A DNA stretch of 64,000 nt from CADEDH01 sp963732695 (GCA_963732695.1 CAVTAP010000021.1:124001-188000); one strand, 5' to 3'; shown: positions 24,698-37,911, numbered from the stretch's first letter. A program made the numbers and translations. The notes: generated by a model from the letters alone, not told the origin.

Positions 24698-24758
24698 CAC
24701 CTTGTCGAGCAGCGCCGCCCTGGTGCCCTGTCGCCCAGGCGGCGCCCTCGACGAGGTG
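24698..24758. terminator. Long imperfect inverted repeat between convergent genes
   Basis: CACCTTGTCGAG at 24698-24709 pairs with CTCGACGAGGTG at 24747-24758 (11 of 12), and inside it GCGCCGCC pairs with GGCGGCGC. The structure fills the gap between the converging genes at 24687 and 24784 and probably ends transcription from both sides. Confidence 0.6.
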
Positions 24759-24783
24759 CGGGGCCCCAGCGGGCCGAGGATCC

Positions 24784-26124
24784 TCAGGCCGCGGGACGGT
24801 ACTGGTAGCGCACCACCCGGTAGCCGTCGCGTCCCTGCTTGTAGAACAGGCGGCCGCCGTGGCGGCTGAGGAGGTCGGCCTCGAGCCTCCCGAGTAGCGA
24901 CGCCCGTCCGGTGAGCACGAGTTGGAGGCCGGTGCCGGCACTGATCAGCTCCCGCAGGTCGTTGGCCAGCCACGGCGTGTGGACCTTGTCGTCGGCGTGG
25001 ACGATCACGGTGGCGAACCGCCCCGGGGGCGGCACGCTCAGCCCGTGGAGATAGTCGGTGGCCGGGATCTGGTGTCCCGGGCCGTCGCCGGTGACGGGTG
25101 GGGACACCGGATCGGCGGGCGGCACGCCGTTGGCCGCCAGCAGGCGGGCGGTGGCCCGTAGGGCCAGGAGGTCGCGGGACACCACCGCAGTCAGGCGCTG
25201 GCCCGACCGGGCGGCAATCAGGGCCCGGTGTCCCTGGCCCGGGTTGACGACGGTGCAGGGCCCGGCCCGCAGGCCCCGCAGGGCCGGGCGCAGCAGTCGG
25301 GTGGCGTGCGACAGGCTGTCGAACTCCTCGATCCCGGTCACGGTCTCGGCGTCCCACGCCAGGTCGGCCGTCTGGAACCGCGATCGTTCCCGGTCGTACC
25401 GCCCGCCGTCGAACCCGTGGGCCCCGGCCCCGGTGGGCGGGGCTCCCCCGGCCCCCGTGCGCCGGGCGATCAGCACCTGGTGGGCCTTGGTGCCCTTGTC
25501 GAGAAGGATCTCGAAGCGGTCGGGCCCGAGAACCTGGCGGACCTGGTCGGCCAGGGGGGCGACCACCACCACCGCCACCAGCGTGCCCACCCGCCCCCAG
25601 GGCTCGGGGGCCGACACCAGCTCGGCGATCGCCGCCTCCCCGGCCTTGCCCGGGACGTTCGACACGACGAGATCGAAGGGCTCCGAGCGGTCGACGTCGT
25701 CGTAGCCGAGCGATGCGGCGATGGTGGCCTGACCGGGCGGCAGGCCGTTGAGGGTCAGGTTCCGGGCGGTGTAGGCCAGGGCCAGCGCATCGCGGTCGAC
25801 CAGCGTGACGTGGCGTTCCGGCGCGAGGGCGAGCAGGGTGAGGCCCAGGACCCCGTGCCCGCAGCCGAGGTCGAGCACCCGATGGATCCCGGCCCCCTGG
25901 GGGGTGCCGGCGTCGGCCGCCAGCTCCTTGAGCACCGTCTGGAGATGGCGCAGCAGGAGGGCCGAGCCGGGATCGATGCCGGCGCTGGCGAACACGGTGG
26001 CCGCCAGGTCGAAGCGGAGTCGGGCTCCGTGGAAGGCGAAGGGCACCGTGCGGACCTGGAACCGGTCGGCGACGGTGCCCTTCACACCCTCGTAGGGCAG
26101 GACCCCCGAGGGGCTCTCAGGCAA
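24784..26124 (-). CDS. Class I SAM-dependent methyltransferase, RsmC/RlmG-like, two-domain
   Basis: This 446-residue protein resembles the paired-domain rRNA guanine-N2 methyltransferases (RsmC, RlmG). The first domain has the SAM motif RVLDLGCGHGVLGLTLL near residue 85, the acidic VDRDALALAYTARNL and a catalytic-type motif VVSNVPGKAGEAAI in place of the usual NPPFH. The second half repeats a Rossmann-like pattern (CTVVNPGQGHRALIAA) without a good SAM loop and may be a structural copy. In RsmC the inactive copy is the N-terminal half, so the order here appears reversed, and an rRNA target is only inferred. Its start overlaps the aldolase stop by 8 bases. Confidence 0.72.
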   Translation of the reverse strand: MPESPSGVLPYEGVKGTVADRFQVRTVPFAFHGARLRFDLAATVFASAGIDPGSALLLRHLQTVLKELAADAGTPQGAGIHRVLDLGCGHGVLGLTLLALAPERHVTLVDRDALALAYTARNLTLNGLPPGQATIAASLGYDDVDRSEPFDLVVSNVPGKAGEAAIAELVSAPEPWGRVGTLVAVVVVAPLADQVRQVLGPDRFEILLDKGTKAHQVLIARRTGAGGAPPTGAGAHGFDGGRYDRERSRFQTADLAWDAETVTGIEEFDSLSHATRLLRPALRGLRAGPCTVVNPGQGHRALIAARSGQRLTAVVSRDLLALRATARLLAANGVPPADPVSPPVTGDGPGHQIPATDYLHGLSVPPPGRFATVIVHADDKVHTPWLANDLRELISAGTGLQLVLTGRASLLGRLEADLLSRHGGRLFYKQGRDGYRVVRYQYRPAA

Positions 26125-27169
26125 TCGTGATCGACTCGTCGAGGTAGACGTCCTGGATGGCGTTGAGGAGGGCGACGCCCTCGTTCATCGGCCGCTGGAA
26201 CGCCTTGCGGCCCGAGATCAGGCCGGTGCCGCCGGCCCGCTTGTTGATGACGGCGGTGCGGACGGCCTCGGCCGTGTCGGACTCACCGGAGCTGGCGCCC
26301 CCGGAGTTGATGAGGCCGGCCCGGCCCATGTAGCAGTTCGCCACCTGCCAGCGGCACAGGTCGATCGGATGGTCGGTGATCAGCTCGCCGTACATCCGAG
26401 GGTGGCCCTTGCCCACCTTTATCGCGTTGAAGGCGCCGTTGTTCTCCGGCAGCTTCTGCTTGATGATGTCGGCCTCGATGGTGACGCCGAGGTGGTTGGC
26501 CTGCCCGGTGAGGTCGGCCGCCACGTTGTAGTCGACCCCGTCGACGGTGAAGGCCGAGTTGCGGGTGTAGCACCACAGCACCGTGAACATGCCGAGCTGA
26601 TGGGCCTCGGCGAAGGCCTCGCTGACCTCCTGGAGCTGGCGCATCGACTCGTCGGACCCGAAATAGATCGTGGCCCCGACGCCGGCCGCCCCCAGGTCCC
26701 ACGCCTGCTGAACATTCCCGAAGGGGGTCTGGTCGTACTGGATCGGGTACGTGAGCATCTGGTTGTGGTTGAGCTTCACGATGAACGGGATGCGGTGGGC
26801 GTAGCGGCGGGCCGTGGCCGCCAGCACGCCGAAGGTGGAGGCCACGGCGTTGCAGCCGCCCTCGATGGCGAGGCGGATGATGTTCTCGGGATCGAAATAC
26901 ATCGGGTTGGGGGCGAAGGAAGCGGCGGCTGTGTGCTCGATGCCCTGGTCGACGGGCAGGATCGAGACGTAGCCCGTGCCACCCATTCGGCCGCTGCCGA
27001 ACAGGGAAGACAGGTTGCGCAGTACCTGGGGTGAACGGTCGCTCGGCTCGAAGACGCGGTCGAGGAAGTCCGGGCCGGGGAGGTGCAGCTGGGACGCCGG
27101 GATGCCTTCGCTCTTGTGCTCGAGCAGGCTCTGGGCGTCAGCGCCCAGCAGACTGATGATGTCGGCCAC
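26117..27169 (-). CDS. Class I fructose-bisphosphate aldolase, DhnA type
   Basis: This 350-residue protein belongs to the archaeal-type class I aldolases (DhnA/FbaB), which form a Schiff base with a lysine. Visible blocks are VSILPVDQGIEHTAAASF, IPFIVKLNHNQMLTYP and the Lys-containing FNAIKVGKGHPRMYGE. SGGASSGESD and GTGLISGRKAFQRPM near the end form the phosphate-binding region. GTG at 27169 is chosen because AAAGGAG lies 8 bases before it. The enzyme would work in glycolysis or gluconeogenesis. It is followed by the two-domain methyltransferase with an 8-base overlap. A TATCCT -10-like box is at 27251-27256. Confidence 0.9.
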   Translation of the reverse strand: MADIISLLGADAQSLLEHKSEGIPASQLHLPGPDFLDRVFEPSDRSPQVLRNLSSLFGSGRMGGTGYVSILPVDQGIEHTAAASFAPNPMYFDPENIIRLAIEGGCNAVASTFGVLAATARRYAHRIPFIVKLNHNQMLTYPIQYDQTPFGNVQQAWDLGAAGVGATIYFGSDESMRQLQEVSEAFAEAHQLGMFTVLWCYTRNSAFTVDGVDYNVAADLTGQANHLGVTIEADIIKQKLPENNGAFNAIKVGKGHPRMYGELITDHPIDLCRWQVANCYMGRAGLINSGGASSGESDTAEAVRTAVINKRAGGTGLISGRKAFQRPMNEGVALLNAIQDVYLDESITIA

Positions 27170-27260
27170 CAGGGGGCTCCTTTGGTTCGGTGACAGGCGG
27201 TTCGAGAGCACGTGCCGGTCGTACGATGTCGACCAGCGCTCTTGTGCCCGAGGATAGCTG

Positions 27261-29129
27261 TCAGCTCAGGGCAGCGAGACGTTCCGCCACGTCGGCGAAC
27301 CGGGGCTCGGCCGCCAGGAGCTCGGTGAAGAGCCGCCGGGCCCGGGCCACGTCGCCCGACCGCTCGTAGAGGTCGGCCAGGACGTACCACCGGCGCAGAT
27401 GGTGGATGGCGGGGGCCCGGTTGGGCCGGGGCGCCTTCTCCAGCAGCCGGATGGCGTCGTTGATACGGCCCCGATCGGCCAGGCCACCGGCCTGCACGAT
27501 GCGTCCTTCCTCCACCAGCTCGGGCGAGGGGGAAGTGTCGCCCAGCTCCTGCCACAGCTCCTCGGCCTGGGCCCAACGCCCGAGGGCCCGGCAGCAGTCG
27601 GCCCATACCGGGTGCTGCTCGACCGATCCGGTCATGGCGCTGAAGCGCTCCAGCTCGGTGATGGCCCGGGCCCATCGGCCCAGGCGGTAGTACACCAGGC
27701 CCTTGAGCTCGTGGACCTCGGCGATGCCGGGGGCCAGCCGGTCGATGGAGGCCAGCAACCGTTCGGCCTCGCTGAACCGCTCGGCCTCGAAGGCGGCGGC
27801 CGACTCGGCCAGCCGGCGGCGGAGCTTGGTGGCGGTGGTGGGCGGCAGGCCGCTGAAGTCGACGTCACCGACGTCGATCTCGCGGCGGCTCGAACCCCGG
27901 CCCGGAGCGGCCGAGCGGCCACCACCGCGGCGGCCGGTGTCCGGCTCGTCGTCGTAGACCCGCTCGATCACGACTTCCTCGCGCGGTGGCGGGGCGGGCC
28001 GCTCGTCGCGGGGGCCGAAGTCGGTGCGCCGGCCCGACGGTGGGCCGCCGGGGCGACGGCCGGCGCCTGGTGAGGCGTCGCCGGTGCCGGCGGGGCCGAA
28101 CTGGCTCAGGTCGGGGCGCCCACCCGAACGGCGGAACCCGTTCGATCGGCGGGGGCCAGCAGGGGGACGGCCCGGCCCCGATCGACCCTGCCCGGGGCGG
28201 CCGGGGCCGTCGGGCCCGGCTGAGCGGCGGTACCCGGATGGGCCATCGCCGCTCGGGCGGCCACGGTCGGTGCCCCCTCCGGGGCCGCGGGGCCCACCAG
28301 GCCGACCGGGACCAGAGGAGCGACCAGGGCCACCACCACCATCTCGATCGGAACCGAACGGGCGCCCGGAGCCGCCGGCGCGGGGGCCAGTGGGTCGGCT
28401 GGAGCCGTAGGAACGACCACCACCGCTACCGCTGTCGCTGCGGGGGCCGGATGGGCGATCCGAACCGTAGGAACGGCCACCACCGCTACCGCCGTCGCTG
28501 CGGGGGCCGGATGGGCGGCTGGAACCGTAGGAACGGCCACCACCGCTACCGCCGTCGCTGCGGGGGCCGGATGGGCCGACTGGAGCCGTAGGAACGGCCA
28601 CCACCGCTACCGCCGTCGCTGCGGGGGCCGGATGGGCCGAGCTGGAGCCGTAGGAACGACCACCACCGCTACCGCTGTCGCTGCGGGGGCCAGTGGGCCG
28701 GCTGGAGCCGTAGGAACGACCACCACCGCTACCGCTGTCGCTGCGGGGGCCAGTGGGCCGACTGGAGCCGTACGAACGACCACCACCGCTACCGCTGTCG
28801 CTGCGGGGGCCAGTGGGCCGACTGGAGCCGTACGAACGACCACCACCGCTACCGCTGTCGCTGCGGGGGCCGGATGGACGATCCGAGCCGTAGGAGCGAC
28901 CACCACCGGCGCCACCGTCGCCACGGGGCGACGAGAGGCGGCCGGAACCGGACGAGCGTGTGGCCCCACCGCCCCCCCGGGACGGGCCGCCAGTTCGGGG
29001 CCCCCGTGCGGTACCACCGCCGGTCGGCCGGCGGCCGGGGCCGGCGGGACGGCTGGACGCGCCACGCGGACGGGCCCCGGAGCGGGCTCGACCTGGTTCG
29101 TCTTCGTCAGATCGAGGGCGTTCGGGCAT
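27261..29129 (-). CDS. TPR-domain protein with a long disordered Gly/Arg/Ser-rich region and 20-residue tandem repeats
   Basis: This 622-residue protein has two parts. Residues 1 to about 400 are very rich in Gly, Arg, Ser and Pro and contain nine copies of a 20-residue repeat (GSSRPTGPRSDSGSGGGRSY type; DNA period 60 bp, 28381-28923). The C-terminal 200 residues are helical TPR repeats: AAAFEAERFSEAERLLASID, GLVYYRLGRWARAITELERF and VLADLYERSGDVARARRLF. The repeats resemble RGG/YGS RNA-binding or phase-separating tails, and the TPR part should bind a protein partner; both roles are inferences. Two units are 61 and 62 bp long, so one unit is read out of frame and gives a hydrophobic VAVVAV insert. 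ATG at 29129 lies 8 bases after a TAGCCT box. Confidence 0.75.
   Translation of the reverse strand: MPERPRSDEDEPGRARSGARPRGASSRPAGPGRRPTGGGTARGPRTGGPSRGGGGATRSSGSGRLSSPRGDGGAGGGRSYGSDRPSGPRSDSGSGGGRSYGSSRPTGPRSDSGSGGGRSYGSSRPTGPRSDSGSGGGRSYGSSRPTGPRSDSGSGGGRSYGSSSAHPAPAATAVAVVAVPTAPVGPSGPRSDGGSGGGRSYGSSRPSGPRSDGGSGGGRSYGSDRPSGPRSDSGSGGGRSYGSSRPTGPRAGGSGRPFGSDRDGGGGPGRSSGPGRPGGPRGPGGGTDRGRPSGDGPSGYRRSAGPDGPGRPGQGRSGPGRPPAGPRRSNGFRRSGGRPDLSQFGPAGTGDASPGAGRRPGGPPSGRRTDFGPRDERPAPPPREEVVIERVYDDEPDTGRRGGGRSAAPGRGSSRREIDVGDVDFSGLPPTTATKLRRRLAESAAAFEAERFSEAERLLASIDRLAPGIAEVHELKGLVYYRLGRWARAITELERFSAMTGSVEQHPVWADCCRALGRWAQAEELWQELGDTSPSPELVEEGRIVQAGGLADRGRINDAIRLLEKAPRPNRAPAIHHLRRWYVLADLYERSGDVARARRLFTELLAAEPRFADVAERLAALS
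28381..28923. repeat. 60-bp tandem repeat, nine units, inside the TPR protein gene
   Basis: Units begin at about 28381, 28441, 28501, 28561, 28622, 28684, 28744, 28804 and 28864. All spacings are 60 bp except 61 (28561-28622) and 62 (28622-28684), which together restore frame. Neighbouring units are nearly identical, which points to recent expansion or slippage. Confidence 0.9.
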
Positions 29130-29137
29130 GATCATGC

Positions 29138-29143
29138 AGGCTA
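29138..29143 (-). promoter_or_regulatory. Putative -10 box for the TPR protein gene (leaderless)
   Basis: TAGCCT on the minus strand ends 8 bases before ATG at 29129 and supports that start over the ATG at 29135, which would be only 2 bases from the box. Confidence 0.45.
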
Positions 29144-29404
29144 CCGCCGCCCAGCCGCTCCCCCTGCCGCCGTGAACCAGGGCCGACATCCACCCGGTTC
29201 CCAGGTTCACGTTTCTGCAAGGATCTCGACCCCTTGAACATTGTCCAGGCCCCCTCCCAGCTAAGCTGAACGAGTCGTTGGCTAAAGGGGGCCGCCCGCC
29301 GGGCCGAGATAGAAGTCCTCCGGCTCCGGTTTCCACGGCGGCGGTAGGCCTTTTCAGATTTGTCACCTGACCTGACCTCGACACTTGAGGGGAAACTCGA
29401 TCCG
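29144..29404. other. Divergent intergenic region before wecB
   Basis: These 261 bases separate the TPR protein gene from wecB. A TTGTCC-N15-TAAGCT pair at about 29243-29269 on the plus strand is a weak promoter candidate, and GAGGGGA lies about 14 bases before the wecB ATG. I see no gene or clear operator. Confidence 0.35.
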
Positions 29405-30544
29405 ATGACGGCGGATAACACACAGACTGTCGCGTGCGTCGTCGGCACTCGGCCCGAGGTCATCAAGATGTTCCCGGTCGTCGATGCATTGCGGGCCGGC
29501 GGCGTGAACACACGCCTGATCCACACCGGCCAGCACCTCGAATTGTCCCAGGATGCGTTCAACGCCTTCGGGATAGGAGCCGACGTGGACCTCGAGGTCA
29601 TGAGCGCGGCGCAGACCCCCACCCGGGTGGCGTCTCTGGTGCTCGACCGCTTGGGCCCGATGCTGAGCGAGCTCCGGCCATCCTGGCTGGTCGTGCAGGG
29701 CGACACCACCACCGTCCTGGCCGCCGCCATTGCCGGCGCCTACCACCAGATACCGGTGGCCCATGTGGAGGCCGGCCTCCGCTCCTACCGTCTCGACCAG
29801 CCGTTCCCCGAGGAGATCAACCGTCGGGCGGTCACCGCCATCGCCAGCCTGCATTTCGCCCCCACGCAGACGGCGGTCGATGCCCTGCGGCGCGAAGGGG
29901 TGCCCAGCGATCAGATCATGCTCACCGGCAACACGGTGATCGATGCCCTCCATTGGGCCTGTGATCACCTCCCGCCGGTGGCCATCGACCCCAAGCTCCG
30001 CTCGCTCGACCCGTCGCGGCCCATGCTGCTGATGACCACCCACCGTCGGGAGAACTTCGGCCTCGGCCTGGCCGACGTCTTCCAGGCCGTGCGCCACTTG
30101 ACCGAGCTTCGCCCCGAACTCCAGATCCTGTTCCCGGTGCACCCCAACCCGGCGGTTCGGGCCGAGGTCAGCCGGTGGCTGGGCGACACCTCGTCGGTTC
30201 TGATCACCGACCCCCTCAGCTACCTCGACATGGCCCGGGCCCTCCAGCAGTGCACCCTGGTGCTGACCGACTCGGGCGGGCTCCAGGAGGAGGCGCCGGC
30301 GCTGGGCAAGCAGGTGCTGGTGCTGCGCGAGGTCACCGAACGGCCGGAAGCCATCGACGCCGGCATGGCCCGGCTGGTTGGCACCGACCCGGCGCGGATC
30401 ATCGGGGCCGTGATCGATGCGCTCGACCATCCCCGGGCCTGGCGCTCCAGCCCCTACGGCGACGGCAAGGCCGGTCGGCGGATCGCCAACGCGCTGCAGG
30501 GGCTCCCCGTCACCCCCTTCACCGCTCTCGTCGAGGCGGCGTGA
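29405..30544 (+). CDS. wecB: UDP-N-acetylglucosamine 2-epimerase (non-hydrolysing)
   Basis: WecB interconverts UDP-GlcNAc and UDP-ManNAc for cell-surface polysaccharide synthesis. The 379-residue protein begins CVVGTRPEVIKMFPVVDAL and contains VQGDTTTVLAAAIAGAY, HVEAGLRSYRLDQPFPEE and TDSGGLQEEAPALGKQVLVL, all typical active-site blocks. ATG at 29405 is chosen: it gives the usual short N-terminus, and upstream there is only a TTG at 29360. The stop overlaps the GTG of the next gene (GTGA), so the three genes to 32525 form one translationally coupled unit. Confidence 0.95.
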   Translation: MTADNTQTVACVVGTRPEVIKMFPVVDALRAGGVNTRLIHTGQHLELSQDAFNAFGIGADVDLEVMSAAQTPTRVASLVLDRLGPMLSELRPSWLVVQGDTTTVLAAAIAGAYHQIPVAHVEAGLRSYRLDQPFPEEINRRAVTAIASLHFAPTQTAVDALRREGVPSDQIMLTGNTVIDALHWACDHLPPVAIDPKLRSLDPSRPMLLMTTHRRENFGLGLADVFQAVRHLTELRPELQILFPVHPNPAVRAEVSRWLGDTSSVLITDPLSYLDMARALQQCTLVLTDSGGLQEEAPALGKQVLVLREVTERPEAIDAGMARLVGTDPARIIGAVIDALDHPRAWRSSPYGDGKAGRRIANALQGLPVTPFTALVEAA

Positions 30545-31734
30545 CCGGCAACGCCGGCGACGGGCCAGCCGGCTCCGTCCGCGCCGTTCGACGCATCGGG
30601 CGGGCAGCTCTGGCCGATCTCGCCCGTCGGCCCGCCTCCCGTCCTGTGCCAGCCGACGGGGCCACGTGGCCGGCCCGGATCGATGCCGGCCTGGAGTGGC
30701 TGTGCCGTGCCCAGGACCAGGGGACAGACCGCGGCTTCAGCTACGGCTACACGGCGCGGGGCGGATGGCAGCCCTCGTACGTGGAGACCACGGGCTACAT
30801 CATCAGCACATTCCTGCGGGCCGGGGCCGCGCTCGACCGGCCCGAGCTCATCGAGCGAGCGAACGAGGCCGGCCACTGGCTGCGCCGGGTACAGCTGCCC
30901 GACGGCGGCTTCCCCAACCCGGGTCTCGACCCCGGCGCCGGTGTGGTGTTCGACACCGGCCAGGACCTCCACGGCCTCGTCTCTCTGGCCGAGACACCCG
31001 GCAGCACCGACGCCGATCCGTGGGTCGACGCCGCTCGGCGGGCGGCCGGATGGCTGGTGGCCATCGCCGACGACGAGGGCCGCTGGACCCGCAACACGTT
31101 CAACGGCATTCCCCACGTCTACAACAGCCGCACCGCCTGGGCCCTGGTCCGCGCCGGGCACCTCCTCGACGACCCCGATGCGGTGAAGGTGGCGGAGGCC
31201 AACCTCGACTGGGCCTGCTCCCAGCAGCGCCCCAATGGCTGGTTCGACCAGTGCGCGTTCACCGTCGACGCCCCGCCGTTCACCCATACCACCGCCTACG
31301 CCGGTCGTGGGTTGCTCGAATCGGGGCTCCTGCTGGGCAACGAACGCTACATTCAGGCCGCCCGGGCCGTCGCTCAGGCCGCAGCCGGCCACTTGCGCCC
31401 CACCGGCCTCCTACCCGGACGCATCTCGGCTGACGGCGAACCGGTGGGCCGCAGCTCCTGCCTCACCGGCAATGCCCAATTCGCCATCATCTGGCTCAAG
31501 CTGGCCGCCATCGACCAGGAGTCCCGCTACCGCCAATGGGCCGAGCAGGCCCTGAGGGGCACCGCCGTCCATCAATCGCTGAACGGTCCCGACGAGATCC
31601 GCGGCGCCATCAAGGGCTCCCACCCGATTTGGGGGCGTTACGCCCCGCTCGGTTACCCGAACTGGCCGACCAAGTTCTTCGTCGACGCCCTGTTGTTGTC
31701 CGCCACCAGCGCCGATACACAAGCCACACCATGA
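30541..31734 (+). CDS. Alpha/alpha-toroid protein of unknown function in a surface-polysaccharide cluster
   Basis: This 397-residue protein appears to be an alpha/alpha toroid, the barrel of helix pairs found in terpene cyclases and many carbohydrate-active enzymes. Repeated helix-turn units end in QPDG-like turns: WLRRVQLPDGGFPNPG, WLVAIADDEGRWTRNTF, WACSQQRPNGWFDQCAF and GLLPGRISADGEPVGRSS. The Gly/Phe/Trp turns are shared with prenyltransferase-like repeats and with bacterial polysaccharide lyase or epimerase toroids. No signal peptide is seen, so it should act in the cytoplasm. Its position between an epimerase and a ManNAc-type transferase argues for a glycan-precursor role, but no reaction can be named. 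Confidence 0.7.
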   Translation: MTGNAGDGPAGSVRAVRRIGRAALADLARRPASRPVPADGATWPARIDAGLEWLCRAQDQGTDRGFSYGYTARGGWQPSYVETTGYIISTFLRAGAALDRPELIERANEAGHWLRRVQLPDGGFPNPGLDPGAGVVFDTGQDLHGLVSLAETPGSTDADPWVDAARRAAGWLVAIADDEGRWTRNTFNGIPHVYNSRTAWALVRAGHLLDDPDAVKVAEANLDWACSQQRPNGWFDQCAFTVDAPPFTHTTAYAGRGLLESGLLLGNERYIQAARAVAQAAAGHLRPTGLLPGRISADGEPVGRSSCLTGNAQFAIIWLKLAAIDQESRYRQWAEQALRGTAVHQSLNGPDEIRGAIKGSHPIWGRYAPLGYPNWPTKFFVDALLLSATSADTQATP

Positions 31735-32525
31735 CTACCGCCCGCGTGACGCTCTACGGCATCGACGTCGATGCGGTCACGGTGGACGACACGCTGAGCT
31801 GGGTGGCCGAGACGATCGCCGAGGGCCGGAGGGGCAAGGTGGTCACGTTGAACACCACCGGCCTCATGCTGGCCGAACGACAGCCGTTCTTCCGCCGTTT
31901 CGTGGCCGAAGCCGACCTGGTGGTGGCCGACGGCCAACCGCTCGTCTGGCTGTCGCCGTTGTTCGGCCGTCGACTTCCCGCCCGCGTGGCCGGTATCGAT
32001 CTCATCGAGCGCCTGGCCGAGCAGGCGGCCCAGAATCGTCATTCGATCTATCTGCTCGGCGCCGAGCCCGACACGGTGGCCACGGCGGCCGCCGAGCTCC
32101 AGCAGCGGCACCCCGGCCTAGAGATCGCCGGATCCCATCACGGATTTCTCGGCGACGGCGCCAACGAGGTGGCGACCAACATCGGTAGGTCCGGTGCCGC
32201 CATCCTCCTCGTCGGTATGGGCTCCCCACGCCAGGAGGAGTTCATCGACGCCCACTGGGACCAGCTCGACGTGAACATCGCCATCGGTGTCGGCGGCAGC
32301 TTCGAGGTTCTGGCCAATCGCCTGGTTCGGGCCCCGCGCTGGCTCCAACGCCTCGGGCTCGAATGGGCGTTCCGCATGCTGCAAGAGCCCCGCCGGCTCA
32401 CCCGACGCTACGCCGACACGTTCTTCTGGCTGGTCCGGCGTACTGCGCCGTTGACCTCCGGCCTCGTCGACCGCTCTGGTCGGGCCCCCGCCGGCACGTC
32501 CGCTCCCCCGCCGGTCAAGAAGTAG
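31731..32525 (+). CDS. WecG/TagA/CpsF family glycosyltransferase
   Basis: This 264-residue protein is a GT26 transferase, which typically moves ManNAc or its uronic acid from UDP onto a lipid-linked GlcNAc. The family blocks are VVTLNTTGLMLAERQPFFR, VADGQPLVWLSPLFGRRLP and RVAGIDLIERL, followed by the C-terminal VGMGSPRQEEFIDAHW and IAIGVGGSFEVLANR. The ATGA overlap with the toroid gene shows coupling. Together with wecB it would make and use UDP-ManNAc for a surface glycopolymer such as a wall teichoic-acid-like or capsule linkage unit. The C-terminal tail is Pro/Ala-rich and variable. Confidence 0.92.
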   Translation: MTTARVTLYGIDVDAVTVDDTLSWVAETIAEGRRGKVVTLNTTGLMLAERQPFFRRFVAEADLVVADGQPLVWLSPLFGRRLPARVAGIDLIERLAEQAAQNRHSIYLLGAEPDTVATAAAELQQRHPGLEIAGSHHGFLGDGANEVATNIGRSGAAILLVGMGSPRQEEFIDAHWDQLDVNIAIGVGGSFEVLANRLVRAPRWLQRLGLEWAFRMLQEPRRLTRRYADTFFWLVRRTAPLTSGLVDRSGRAPAGTSAPPPVKK

Positions 32526-32588
32526 CTAACAGCCCAGATCTGCTCGTTGCTCGGACTGGCGCGTCCGCTCGCTCCAATCCGAAAACGA

Positions 32589-32620
32589 AGAAAGGGACCT
32601 GGCGAACCAGGTCCCTTTCT
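32589..32620 (-). terminator. rRNA operon terminator
   Basis: A perfect 14-bp stem (AGAAAGGGACCTGG with its complement) with a 4-base loop lies just after the 5S gene. On the minus strand it is followed by TTCGTTTTC, a T-rich stretch, as expected for an intrinsic terminator. The same hairpin could also stop the convergent wecG-type gene, whose stop is at 32525. Confidence 0.9.
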
Positions 32621-32629
32621 ATGAGAAAT

Positions 32630-32746
<117 letters not shown>

Positions 32747-32785
32747 CTGTCGCCGTGCCCAAATTAGGGGACACAGCATAGAGCT

Positions 32786-32815
32786 GTTCCTTGAGAATTC
32801 CACAGCGAGCACGAG
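32786..32815 (-). other. 3' arm of the 23S processing stem
   Basis: This segment of the 23S-5S spacer is nearly the exact complement of 35922-35951 in the 16S-23S spacer (11-13 pairs on each side of a 4-base internal mismatch). In the transcript the two arms bring the ends of 23S together, which is the substrate for RNase III. Confidence 0.8.
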
Positions 32816-32825
32816 TTCACAAACA

Positions 32826-35873
<3,048 letters not shown>

Positions 35874-35921
35874 TGTGTGTGGGTTATTTCAGTACTGTTA
35901 TCTCTTTCGAGATATCAGATG

Positions 35922-35951
35922 CTCGTGCTCGCTATGCAATTCTCAAGGAAC
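35922..35951 (-). other. 5' arm of the 23S processing stem
   Basis: Pairs with 32786-32815 across the whole 23S gene. It contains the TTCCTTGAGAATT motif often seen before actinobacterial 23S genes. Confidence 0.8.
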
Positions 35952-36023
35952 GATCGAAGGTGCCCGAACTGGCGCACCAGGAGCATGATTCCGCCCCGGT
36001 CACCTTGCGGTGATCGGGGCGGT

Positions 36024-36050
36024 GCAGCTCCTTCAAGACGGAAGAGAGAG
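36024..36050 (-). other. 3' arm of the 16S processing stem
   Basis: Pairs with 37885-37911 in the leader: 25 of 27 bases are complementary. This stem closes the 16S loop for RNase III. Confidence 0.8.
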
Positions 36051-36142
36051 AACGCTGACCTCTTGCGAGGTCGACAGCGTGTGTCAACTAGGTTGCTCTC
36101 GCCCCGCCATCAGACAATCGCTGATGGTCGGCTCGAGAGGCT

Positions 36143-37669
<1,527 letters not shown>

Positions 37670-37884
37670 TCTAGCGACTGTCCCGTTAGGGGCAGCCACC
37701 ATGATCCGAACCGGGTTCCGAGTGCCAACTCGTCCCCGGGGCCGCACCGAGAAAGGAAACTCGATGAGGCCAGGCTTTTGTTTTTGACGGGGCATCATCA
37801 CTGACGCATCGGTTGCTACCTGTTTGACCAGGTAGCGGTCGGCGCCGTTGGCTGTGACGATGCTCCGCACACGCTGCGTACATC

Positions 37885-37911
37885 CTCTCTCTTCCGTTTT
37901 CAAGGAGCTGC
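37885..37911 (-). other. 5' arm of the 16S processing stem
   Basis: Complementary to 36024-36050 in the 16S-23S spacer, with two mismatches. It includes the AAGGAGCTGC block of the leader in complement form. Confidence 0.8.

Noticed and set aside
28381..28923. A CRISPR-like array
   Set aside because: Units are contiguous, coding and without unique spacers; this is a protein repeat.
29360..29405. TTG at 29360 as the wecB start
   Set aside because: ATG at 29405 gives the normal N-terminus; the extra 15 residues are not family-like.
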